A DNA stretch of 64,000 nucleotides from Polyangium jinanense (GTDB lineage Bacteria > Myxococcota > Polyangia > Polyangiales > Polyangiaceae), in NCBI RefSeq assembly GCF_028435365.1, contig NZ_JAGTJJ010000002.1, positions 682,001-746,000 of the forward strand. The letters are read 5' to 3'. Both the position numbers and the translations under genes were made by a program. The first letter of the stretch is position 1. Each line of letters starts with the position of its first letter. The notes under the pieces are model-generated. The model did not search any database. It worked only from the letters and a program-made list of their open reading frames with translations, and had not been told where the DNA came from. Positions 49,504-57,643 of the stretch are shown here, one piece after another.

Positions 49504-52392
49504 GTGGAGCACGACGTCCCGGTTGCCTTGCTCGCCCAGCTTCGTTCCACCTGGGAAGCCGAGATCCGTCCCTCCGCGCGCCGCGCGCTGACCGCGCTCG
49601 CCGCCGCCCTGGTGATCGGCCTGGCTCACCTCGCCCGCCGAGGGACGCCAGCCGTGCGAGCGACCGTGGCCGCGCTGCTCGCCGCGTTCTGCGTGTTCCT
49701 CGTGGCCCGCGCGATCGTGCTGCATCGGCGTCGGCAAGACCCGCGGCGCACGATCCTGGAGACGATCGGTCCGACGGACCCGGAGCTCGCCGCCGCGACG
49801 GTACGAGGCCTCGGGCTCGTGGAGCAGACGGCGAAGGACGCGACGCGTGGATCGCCGTCGCTCGCGCGTCTGCACCTGGCGCGTTTGCTCAGCCGCGCGT
49901 CGATCGAGCGTATCGCGGAGCGTGCTTCCGTCACGGCGCGGCGCTGGTCCGTGGCGGGCCTCGTGTTCGCGCTCGTGGCCGTGTTCGGCGCGGCGATCGA
50001 GCAACGCGTGATCGAGGGGCTCGATGTGCTCGTGGCGCGGGGCGGCGAGGCGCCGCTGCCGCTCGCGTACCTCGAGGACGTGAACATCGTCGCGAAACCG
50101 CCCGAGTACCTGCATCAGCACGGGCGCGTGATCGACACGTTCGAGGCGACGTCGCTACCGCGCGGGACGATGATCACGGTGCACGGGCGCCCGACGTACC
50201 CGAGCCGCACGCTCGTGCTGACGGACGGCAAGGTGGAGGTGCCGTTCGCGTTCGATGGCGTGGGCGGCGTGGTGGCGCGGTGGGAGCTCGGTGAGACGGC
50301 GACGCTCCGGATCGCGGCGCGGTTCGGCGACGTGCGGATTCCGCAGGCCGATGAGCAACAGGTGACGTCGATCCCGGACCTCGCGCCGAAGGTCTTGGTG
50401 GAGGACGCGCCGCGCACGGTGCGGATGCTCGACGAGCCGGAGATCGTCGTGTCGTACGAGGCGACGGACGATCACGGCCTGCGCGAGGTGGATCTCGTGT
50501 ACCGCTCGGGCGGGCGCGAGGCGCGGCGCGTGTTGTCGCGGCCGCAGGGTGATCCCAGGTCGGATCGAGGATCGCACCGGATCGTCTTCAGCGGCGACGC
50601 GTTCTTCAAGCGCAACTTCCTGCCTGTCGAGATCACGGTGGAGGCGCGCGACAACGATCCGATCGTCGGATCGAAGTGGGGCAAGAGCGCAGCGATCGTG
50701 GTGATCCCGCCGCAGGTCGGTGAGCCGGAGGCGCTCCGGTATGAAGCGCTCGTGCGGGCGCGCGACGCGCTCACGGACCTCGTCGCGATGCGGCTCGTGG
50801 AGGACGCGCCGAAGGGCGCGCAGAACGCCGATCACGTGAAGAAGGAGCGCGAGGCGCAGGAGAAGGCGCTCGGCGTGGTGGAGGAGGCGCTCGCCGGGAC
50901 GTACGGCGGTTTGCGGTTTCCGCGTCGCGCACTCGCGCTCGCGCGCGGGCAGCTTCGCAGGCTCGAGGTCGCGCTCGCGGAGGAGCAGAAGCAGCCGTCG
51001 GCCACGACGCACCAGAAGCTCGTCGAGGAGAGCGAGGAGGTGCTGCTCGCGATCGACGCGGCCGCGCGCTCGCTCGGGACGTCGGACACGCGTCGTGTGG
51101 CAAAGCGGCTCGCGGTGGTCGCGGACGAGGCCGCCGAGGCGACGGCCGTCGCGGCAGGGCAACGCGGGAGCGATACGGCGAACGGCGTGGTGCGGCTCGA
51201 CGCGGCAGTGACCGTGCTCGACGGGGGAGGGAAGCAGCTCCTTAGGCTCGGGACGCTCGGGCTGGATCTCGGGGAGATCGTGGCGAATGGGCTCCGGCGG
51301 ATCGATCGGGCGCGGAAGGCGAACGATCTGTTTCATGCGGAGCTCGCGGCAAGAGACCTCGCGGCGCGTCTGCGAAATCCGGATCCGTCGTTCGCGGGTG
51401 GCGGCGGGAGCGGGAGCGGGACGGAGTCGGCCGCGGGCGGGAGCGGGACGGGCGACGGCGATCCTTCGAGCGCGGACGATGCGGCCGAGGCGGGCGAGCA
51501 AGAGCTCGAAGACCTGATCCGCGAGCATGCGAACGAGCTCGAAGACGTGGAGCAGGCGCTCGAACGAGCGTTCTCGCAGGACGAGCTCGACGAGCTGAAG
51601 GACGAGGCGAAGAAGCACGCGGAGGCGATCCGCGAGGCGATCAAGGATCTGCCGAGGCGCGCGGGCGAGCCGGGTTCGGCGACGGCCGCGGGCAAACAAG
51701 CGCGTGACCTCGCGGAGTCGATGGCCGACGCGCTGGAGCAAGGTCGTCCGCGCGACGCGGTGCAGAGCGGCAAGGAGGCGATGCGCGCGCTCGAAGACGC
51801 GAAGAAGCGCGGGCAATCGGCCCAGGAATGGGACCTCGGCGAGCAGAGCGCCGGTCGCGAGGCGGAGCGAGCGCGGCCAGGCCTCGGCGAGGAGCTCGCG
51901 TGGGCGGAGGAGGCGCTCGAAAAGCTGCGGAAATCGGCCGCGGAGCGCGCGAAGGGCGACCTCGAGAAGAGCGGCAAGCGCGAGGCGCAGATGGCCGAGC
52001 GCGCGCGCAAGCTCGGGGAGAAGGGAGCGGCGGGTGATGGAAGTCTGCCCGAAGAGACGCTCGATCTGCTCGACCGCGCGGAGAAGAGCATGCGTGACGC
52101 GGAGCGCGCGCTCGCCGAGGGGGACGGCGAGGCGGGGCTCGAACATCAGCAGAACGCGCAGCGGCTTTTGGAGATGGCGCGCGGCGAGCGGAACAACGAA
52201 GAGAACGAGAACAGCCAGGAGCGGTCCGAGTCGAGTGATGGCCCGATGGCGAAGAAGGCGGACATCCCCGGCAAAGAAGGGCACAAGGGCCCCGACGCGT
52301 TCCGCAAGCGCGTGCTCGAAGGGCTCGGCGGTTCGTCGGATCCGCTGCTGAAGGAAGCCGTGAAGCGTTACGCGGAGGGGCTCCTGCGATGA
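49504..52392 (+). CDS. DUF4175-type membrane protein with long coiled-coil region
   Basis: The predicted protein is 962 aa from a GTG at 49504; the start is uncertain because no Shine-Dalgarno is clear and the frame is open upstream. Three membrane helices (about 25-45, 52-75 and 120-142) precede a beta-rich extracytoplasmic domain, for example PPEYLHQHGRVIDTFEATSL and SYEATDDHGLREVDLVYRSG. Residues 480-900 are highly charged, Ala/Glu/Lys-rich helix typical of a coiled coil, with a Gly/Ser linker near 680-705. This is the layout of DUF4175 proteins, which in many bacteria sit near MoxR ATPases. Here no MoxR gene is present; a metallopeptidase overlaps its stop codon. Confidence 0.78.
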   Translation: MEHDVPVALLAQLRSTWEAEIRPSARRALTALAAALVIGLAHLARRGTPAVRATVAALLAAFCVFLVARAIVLHRRRQDPRRTILETIGPTDPELAAATVRGLGLVEQTAKDATRGSPSLARLHLARLLSRASIERIAERASVTARRWSVAGLVFALVAVFGAAIEQRVIEGLDVLVARGGEAPLPLAYLEDVNIVAKPPEYLHQHGRVIDTFEATSLPRGTMITVHGRPTYPSRTLVLTDGKVEVPFAFDGVGGVVARWELGETATLRIAARFGDVRIPQADEQQVTSIPDLAPKVLVEDAPRTVRMLDEPEIVVSYEATDDHGLREVDLVYRSGGREARRVLSRPQGDPRSDRGSHRIVFSGDAFFKRNFLPVEITVEARDNDPIVGSKWGKSAAIVVIPPQVGEPEALRYEALVRARDALTDLVAMRLVEDAPKGAQNADHVKKEREAQEKALGVVEEALAGTYGGLRFPRRALALARGQLRRLEVALAEEQKQPSATTHQKLVEESEEVLLAIDAAARSLGTSDTRRVAKRLAVVADEAAEATAVAAGQRGSDTANGVVRLDAAVTVLDGGGKQLLRLGTLGLDLGEIVANGLRRIDRARKANDLFHAELAARDLAARLRNPDPSFAGGGGSGSGTESAAGGSGTGDGDPSSADDAAEAGEQELEDLIREHANELEDVEQALERAFSQDELDELKDEAKKHAEAIREAIKDLPRRAGEPGSATAAGKQARDLAESMADALEQGRPRDAVQSGKEAMRALEDAKKRGQSAQEWDLGEQSAGREAERARPGLGEELAWAEEALEKLRKSAAERAKGDLEKSGKREAQMAERARKLGEKGAAGDGSLPEETLDLLDRAEKSMRDAERALAEGDGEAGLEHQQNAQRLLEMARGERNNEENENSQERSESSDGPMAKKADIPGKEGHKGPDAFRKRVLEGLGGSSDPLLKEAVKRYAEGLLR

Positions 52393-53924
52393 GGTCTGTC
52401 GCGATGCGGAAGGTTCTTCTGGGCGCGCTCGCGGTCGTGACGTCGATGAGCGTCACGGCGGCGAGCGAGGCGTACGTGCCGCTGCTCGGCGATCTCGATC
52501 GGGCGCGGCGCGCGCGGGAAGCGACGCTGGAGCTCGATGTAGCAGCGGCGCGCAAGATTCTGGACGGCGCGGACACGTCGGACACGGCGCTCGCGCTCGA
52601 AACGGCGCGGCTCCTGCTCTACGAAGGCGACTGCGACGGGGCCGTGGCCGTGCTGTCGCGGCCGGACCTGACGAACCGGCCGGAGGCGATGGACCTCGGC
52701 GACGTGTCGCGCGGATGCGCGCGCGCGACGGCCGGGACGGTGACGGTGCGCGACGACGAGCGCGGCGTCATCGTGCGGTTGCAAGACGACGAGGATCGCG
52801 CGCTCGTGCCGCTGATCGTGGACGTGGCACTCAAGGCTCGCGAGAACCTCGCGAAGGAGCTCGGCGTGGAGCTTCCCTTGCCGATGCGGATCGATCTCGT
52901 GCGTGATCAGTTCACGCTCGCGGCGATGACGGGTTTGCCCGAGGAGGCGGCGCAGACGACGGGCACGGTGGCCGTGGCGAAGTGGGGGCGCGTGACGATG
53001 ATCTCGCCGCGCGCCACGACGAACGGTTACGCGTGGCTCGACACGCTGGCGCACGAGCTGACGCACCTCGCGCTCACGCGGGGCACGCGCGACAAGGCGC
53101 CCTTGTGGTTGCAAGAAGGCGTGGCGAAGCGGCAGGAGGTGCGGTGGCGCGAGAAGGAGCCGCTCGATGATTTCCCGGCGGCCGACGTGGTCGCGCGCGT
53201 GGGCCTCGACAAGGGGCTCGGCGTGGAGCTCGACAAGATCGGGCCGTCGATCGCGATGCTGCCGTCGGCAGAGCAGGCGCAGGTGGCCTTCGCCGAGGTG
53301 GCGAGCTTCGTGCGGTACTGGGCGCGCGAGGCCGGAGAAGAAGCGCTGCCGCAGCTCGTGGTGCGTCTCAAGGCGGCCGAGAGCTCGAAGGATTTCGAGC
53401 AGGCGATCGCCGACGTGAGCGCAGCGGACTTCCAGACGTGGGTGAAGCGCTGGCGCGGGCACATCACGAGCCTGCCGAAGGATCTGCCGCCGGAGCTCGA
53501 GCCGGGCGCGATGCCGGCGAACGTGAAGGAGATCGCGCGGAGAATCCGGCTGGGGGAGCTCTTGCAGGGTCGAGGGCACGCGCGGGCGGCGTCGATCGAG
53601 CGGGCGCGCGCGCATGCGCTCATCCCGCACGAGGCGTCGGTGCGGTGCCACCTCGCGGAGTCCTTGCTCGCGATGGGCGACACGCAGAACGCCGCGCCGC
53701 TCGTGGAGCGTATCGACGACGTGTACAACCGCTTCGGGCGGTGGCACTCGCTGAACGGTCTCTTGCACCCGGACGCGAGCGATCTCGATCGCCCGTTCCG
53801 CTTCGGCATCGCGCTCGACCCGCTCGAACCCGCGGTGGCGTGCGAGGAGAAGGCCGCGCCGGAGTTGCCGAAAGACGCGATCCGCGCGGCGATCTGCGAA
53901 GCCGCGCGCCGCATGCCTCGTTAG
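52389..53924 (+). CDS. Secreted gluzincin-like metallopeptidase
   Basis: This 511-aa protein has a signal peptide (1-27, ending in TAASEA). The zinc site is HELTHLALT (His-Glu-x-x-His) followed about 20 residues later by LWLQEGVAK, whose Glu is the third ligand, as in the gluzincin/M48-M1-like 'peptidase MA' group. Helical TPR-like stretches flank the catalytic core. ATGA overlap with the DUF4175 gene indicates tight co-expression, so it may process or be assembled with that membrane protein. No lipobox is present, so it is probably periplasmic or secreted. Confidence 0.82.
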   Translation: MRSVAMRKVLLGALAVVTSMSVTAASEAYVPLLGDLDRARRAREATLELDVAAARKILDGADTSDTALALETARLLLYEGDCDGAVAVLSRPDLTNRPEAMDLGDVSRGCARATAGTVTVRDDERGVIVRLQDDEDRALVPLIVDVALKARENLAKELGVELPLPMRIDLVRDQFTLAAMTGLPEEAAQTTGTVAVAKWGRVTMISPRATTNGYAWLDTLAHELTHLALTRGTRDKAPLWLQEGVAKRQEVRWREKEPLDDFPAADVVARVGLDKGLGVELDKIGPSIAMLPSAEQAQVAFAEVASFVRYWAREAGEEALPQLVVRLKAAESSKDFEQAIADVSAADFQTWVKRWRGHITSLPKDLPPELEPGAMPANVKEIARRIRLGELLQGRGHARAASIERARAHALIPHEASVRCHLAESLLAMGDTQNAAPLVERIDDVYNRFGRWHSLNGLLHPDASDLDRPFRFGIALDPLEPAVACEEKAAPELPKDAIRAAICEAARRMPR

Positions 53925-53933
53925 GAATCGTCG

Positions 53934-55568
53934 TCAGTCGTCGTCGCCGCGGCTGTGCGAGCCGCCGAGGAGTGAGTCGGGCCCGCGTGAGGTCGGGCCT
54001 CCGCCGTGGCGGCGCGAGAGGGCGCGCGCGATCGTGTTTCGACCGACGCCGAGCCTGCGCGCGGCCTCGGTTTTGTTGCCGTCGCACGCGGCCACCACCG
54101 AGCCGACGTAGCGCTCGATGGCGTCGTCGAGCGAGAGGTGGAGCGGCAAGCGGACCTCCTCTTCGCTGCTCGAGCGCCCGTCGGAGATGGTCGTCGGGCG
54201 CCTGCGGGGCAGGTGCGCCGGCGTGATGCGGCCGTCGGGCGCGAGCGCGATGGCGCTCTCGATCCAGTGCTCGAGCTCGCGCACGTTGCCCGGCCAGGTG
54301 TGGCTGCCGATGGCGGCGAGCGCGGCCGGATCGAACGTGGGCGTCGGCCTTCCGTAGCGCTGCGCGTAGAGGTCGGCGAAGTGCCGCGTGAGCGCCTCGA
54401 TCTCCTCGCGACCGCGCGTCCTGAGCGGCGGCAGCTCGATCTCCACGACACGCACGCGGTAGTAGAGGTCCTCGCGGAAGCGACCCTCGGCGACGGCCTT
54501 CTCCAGATCGCGGTGCGTCGCGCACACGACACGCACGTCGCCGCGCATCGTGTTGCGCCCGCCGACCCGCTCGAATGTACGATCCTGAAGGAATCTGAGG
54601 AGCTTGCCCTGGATGTCGAGCGGCAGGTCGCCGAGCTCGTCGAGGAACAAGGTGCCGCCCTCGGCGAGCTCGACCTTGCCCGGGACGCGACGATCCGCGC
54701 CTGTGAACGCGCCACGCTCGTGGCCGAAGAGCTCGCTCTCGACGAGCTGCGCGGGCAGGGTCGTGCAGTCGACCGTGACGAACGGGCGCGCCTGGCGCCG
54801 AGAGTTCACGTGAATCGCGCGGGCGAACAGGCCCTTGCCGGTGCCGGTCTCGCCACGCAGAAGCACCGTCGCGTCGGTCTGCGCGGCGAGCTGGATCTTC
54901 TCGTAGACGGCCGTGATCGGCGCGCTGCGGCCGACGATGCGGTTGAACGGACCTTGCAGCACGAGGCCGGGATTGCCCCCGTCGGCCGCGCGCAGCGTGG
55001 TCATCGTGAGCGCGCGGGCGAGCTGGCTCGCGAGCGCGACGAGGTACCGCTCGTCCTCCTCGTCGAAGCTGCCGCCGCCCTGCTTGTTGAGGAGCTGCAC
55101 CACGCCGCGCACCGGTGCGCGCGCCTCCTCGCGGATCGGCGCGACGAGCATCGAGCGCGTCGTGTAGCCCGTGGCCCGGTCCGCCGTCGGATCGAAGCGC
55201 GGGTCGGTCGCGGCGTCGCCGACGCGCACGACCTCGCCCGTGCGGGCCACGTATCCCGCGATGCCACGGCCGAGCGGAAGGCGCAGCGCGGGCAGCTCGG
55301 GCAGGAGCGCCACGCGCGTCACGAGGTCGCCTTGCTCGGCGTCGACGAGCCAGATCGTCGCGCGGTCGGCGAACATCGCCTGCGCGAGGCGCTCGCACGC
55401 GGTGCCGAGGAGCGCGTCGAGGTCGACCTCGCGCGCGAGGAGCGATGCGAGATCGACGAGGAGGGAGAGGCGCGACATGGAGCCTGGGGCGAGCTCGAGC
55501 ATAAGGTGCCACGCCGCCGACGTCACCATCGTCGGCTCGTCCCGGACGCGGAGCGCGGGCAGGCCCAT
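53934..55568 (-). CDS. GAF-domain sigma-54-dependent transcriptional activator
   Basis: The predicted protein is 544 aa from the ATG at 55568, which overlaps the stop of the MBL gene (TGATG). GAF sensor about 38-185 (GRGIAGYVARTGEVVRV). AAA+ domain about 205-435: Walker A GETGTGKG (239-246), the intact sigma-54 contact loop GAFTGA (286-291), Walker B TLFLDELGD. A Fis-type helix-turn-helix near 500-520 (NKTEAARRLGVGRNTIARAL) binds DNA. The GAF domain would bind a small molecule or nucleotide. Coupling to an MBL hydrolase suggests that the hydrolase makes or removes the ligand, but this is inference. Confidence 0.93.
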   Translation of the reverse strand: MGLPALRVRDEPTMVTSAAWHLMLELAPGSMSRLSLLVDLASLLAREVDLDALLGTACERLAQAMFADRATIWLVDAEQGDLVTRVALLPELPALRLPLGRGIAGYVARTGEVVRVGDAATDPRFDPTADRATGYTTRSMLVAPIREEARAPVRGVVQLLNKQGGGSFDEEDERYLVALASQLARALTMTTLRAADGGNPGLVLQGPFNRIVGRSAPITAVYEKIQLAAQTDATVLLRGETGTGKGLFARAIHVNSRRQARPFVTVDCTTLPAQLVESELFGHERGAFTGADRRVPGKVELAEGGTLFLDELGDLPLDIQGKLLRFLQDRTFERVGGRNTMRGDVRVVCATHRDLEKAVAEGRFREDLYYRVRVVEIELPPLRTRGREEIEALTRHFADLYAQRYGRPTPTFDPAALAAIGSHTWPGNVRELEHWIESAIALAPDGRITPAHLPRRRPTTISDGRSSSEEEVRLPLHLSLDDAIERYVGSVVAACDGNKTEAARRLGVGRNTIARALSRRHGGGPTSRGPDSLLGGSHSRGDDD

Positions 55569-56413
55569 CAGGCCGCCCTGGCGATGGAGTCGAGGCCGAT
55601 GACCATGCCCTCGCGCGCGGCGACGGCGTTCGGGAAGAGCTCGCGCGTCCTCTGCTCGAGGTCCAAGACCCCCGCGTCCGAGCGGCGCGGGTCGTGGTGG
55701 AAGAGCACGTACTGCCCGACGCCCGCCGCCTTCGCGAGCTCGACGCCGGCCACGTACGTCGAGTGACCCCAGCCGACCTTGGAGTTGCCCGGCGCTGTGC
55801 CGCGGTACTCGTCGGGCGTGTACTGCGAGTCGTAGATCAGGACGTCGGCGCCCCGCGAGAGCGCGTAGAGCTCGGGGTCGATACACGCGAAGTGCTCGGT
55901 GTCCGTCGCGTAGACGACGCTCCGGCCGTTCCAGTCGAGGCGGTACGCGAACGAGCCGCCCGGGTGGTTCTGGCGGGCCACACGCACGACGACGTCGTTG
56001 ATCTGGAAGCGCTCGCCGCTCCGGACCTCGCGCCAGTCGATCTTCGCGCCGAGCTGGTCGAGCCGCACGGGGAAGACCGGCGCCGTCATCTGGTAGGCGA
56101 GCGCGTCGCGCAGCGACATCACGCCGTTCGCGCTGCCGACCACCTGGATGTTCGAGCTCGGCACGTACGCCGGGACGAAGAAGGGGATGCCCTGGATGTG
56201 GTCCCAGTGGACGTGCGAGAGGAGCAGCGTCGCCTCGACCGACCCCTCGCGCATGAGCTTGTCGCCGAGCGCGCGGATGCCCGTGCCCGCGTCGAGGATG
56301 AACTTCGTCGAGCCGCAGCGAACCTCGACGCAGCTCGTGTTGCCGCCGATGCCGATCGTGTCCGGACCCGGAGAAGCAATGCTGCCGCGAACGCCCCAGA
56401 ACGTGATCTCCAT
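55568..56413 (-). CDS. Metallo-beta-lactamase-fold hydrolase
   Basis: This 281-aa cytoplasmic enzyme has the MBL signature HVHWDH (His67, His69, Asp71, His72), a later Asp in YATDTEH and a His in WGHSTYVAG, all zinc ligands. The opening EITFWGVRGSIASPGPDT is typical of the branch related to ribonuclease Z and cyclic-nucleotide phosphodiesterases. The start ATG at 56413 has GAGGAGGA 6 nt upstream; longer frames lack this. It is translationally coupled to a GAF sigma-54 activator. If the activity is a cyclic-nucleotide phosphodiesterase, it could tune the GAF ligand. Confidence 0.9.
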   Translation of the reverse strand: MEITFWGVRGSIASPGPDTIGIGGNTSCVEVRCGSTKFILDAGTGIRALGDKLMREGSVEATLLLSHVHWDHIQGIPFFVPAYVPSSNIQVVGSANGVMSLRDALAYQMTAPVFPVRLDQLGAKIDWREVRSGERFQINDVVVRVARQNHPGGSFAYRLDWNGRSVVYATDTEHFACIDPELYALSRGADVLIYDSQYTPDEYRGTAPGNSKVGWGHSTYVAGVELAKAAGVGQYVLFHHDPRRSDAGVLDLEQRTRELFPNAVAAREGMVIGLDSIARAA

Positions 56414-56803
56414 GTGATTCCTCCTCGTCGTTGCCTTCGATGCCTCCCCTTTGCGAAGGCCGTGCCGACGCGAAATCCCGCCCTTTTCCCGCAGATCGCG
56501 AGGAAGCCTCGCCGGCACTGCACCAAGACCGAGCGGCGCCGCGCCGAAACGGATCGCCCCATGCGCGGCACCCCAAAGGCGGGCGCCCGTCCACGTTGAC
56601 GAGGGGGTGCGGGGCCGTCATGTTGGTCCGAACACACACACGCCTCACGACCCAACCGTCCAGGCGCACCCATCCGTGCGTCGGGCAGCAGGGTCGTACG
56701 AGTGAAACCCCGTGAAAACCGATTCCGCGGTCGCGCTCCGCCGTTGACCCTAATCCCGCCCGGTGCCTAAGCTCCGCCAGGCCGACTTTTTCCGATCTCT
56801 ACG
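56414..56803. other. 390-bp divergent intergenic region
   Basis: No gene or RNA is recognised. The region separates the leftward MBL operon from the rightward lipid operon. It ends in a sigma-70-like promoter (see next entry). Confidence 0.7.
56744..56773 (+). promoter_or_regulatory. Sigma-70-like promoter for the psd operon
   Basis: TTGACC (56744-56749) and TAAGCT (56768-56773) are 18 bp apart, 30 bp before the ATG of psd. The -35 is near consensus and the -10 is fair. Confidence 0.45.
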
Positions 56804-57643
56804 ATGATCGCCACGTACGCTGCCGCCCAGATCCTGCGTGCGCTCCCGCGGGAGCGCATCACCCGTGCCGTAGGCCGTCTCTGCGACCTCCCGTTACCCC
56901 AAGCGGTCACGTCCGCGGTGGTCGGGATCTACGCCCGCGCCTATCGCGTCGACATGGCCGAAGCCGTGTGCCCCGAAGGGGGCTTCTCGTGCTTCGACGC
57001 CTTCTTCACGCGCCCCTTGCATGACGGCGCCAGACCCCTCTGCCCCGACGAGGGGGCCCTCCTCAGCCCAGCCGACGGGCGCATCGACTCGTTCGGGCTC
57101 ATCGAACGAGACGGCGTCTTCCGGGTGAAGGGCAAGGACTACTCCGCCCTCGACCTCGTCGGCGACGCCGAAGACGCGCGCCGCTACGAGGGCGGTCAGT
57201 TCGCGATCGTCTACCTGAGCCCGCGCGACTACCACCGCGTGCACGCCCCCGCCGGCGGCACCATCTCGCTCGTGCGCTCGTTCCCCGGCGAGTACTTCCC
57301 CGTGAACTCGATCGGCGAGATGCACGTGCCGAAGCTCTTCTCGGTGAACCGCCGCGTCGCGATCTGCATCGACACGGAGGCGCACGGGCGCATCACCGTG
57401 GTGATGGTGGCCGCGATGATCGTCGGTCGTATCACGGTGAGCGGGATCGAGGCGCGCGACGTGCCGTACGGCGAGCACACGATCGCGCCGGGGTACGCCG
57501 TCAAGCGCGGGGACGAGATCGGCATGTTCCATCTCGGCTCGACCGCCGTTCTCTTCGTCGAGCCGGGCAAGGCCCGTCCCTGGGGGATCCAGGGCGGTCC
57601 GATCCGGATGGGCGAGTCTCTGCACGGAGCCGACAGCCGATGA
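56804..57643 (+). CDS. psd: Phosphatidylserine decarboxylase proenzyme
   Basis: This 279-aa membrane-associated enzyme converts phosphatidylserine to phosphatidylethanolamine. The C-terminal LGST motif (244-247) is the self-cleavage site, giving the pyruvoyl group from Ser246 and alpha/beta chains. Also visible are FFTRPLHDGARPL, LSPADGRID (with the conserved Asp), LSPRDYHRVHAP and FPVNSIGEMHVPKLFSVN, all typical of the family. Length is normal. It is the first gene of a tightly overlapping operon with a methyltransferase and an AGPS-like oxidase, pointing to phospholipid head-group and ether-lipid metabolism. Confidence 0.95.
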   Translation: MIATYAAAQILRALPRERITRAVGRLCDLPLPQAVTSAVVGIYARAYRVDMAEAVCPEGGFSCFDAFFTRPLHDGARPLCPDEGALLSPADGRIDSFGLIERDGVFRVKGKDYSALDLVGDAEDARRYEGGQFAIVYLSPRDYHRVHAPAGGTISLVRSFPGEYFPVNSIGEMHVPKLFSVNRRVAICIDTEAHGRITVVMVAAMIVGRITVSGIEARDVPYGEHTIAPGYAVKRGDEIGMFHLGSTAVLFVEPGKARPWGIQGGPIRMGESLHGADSR

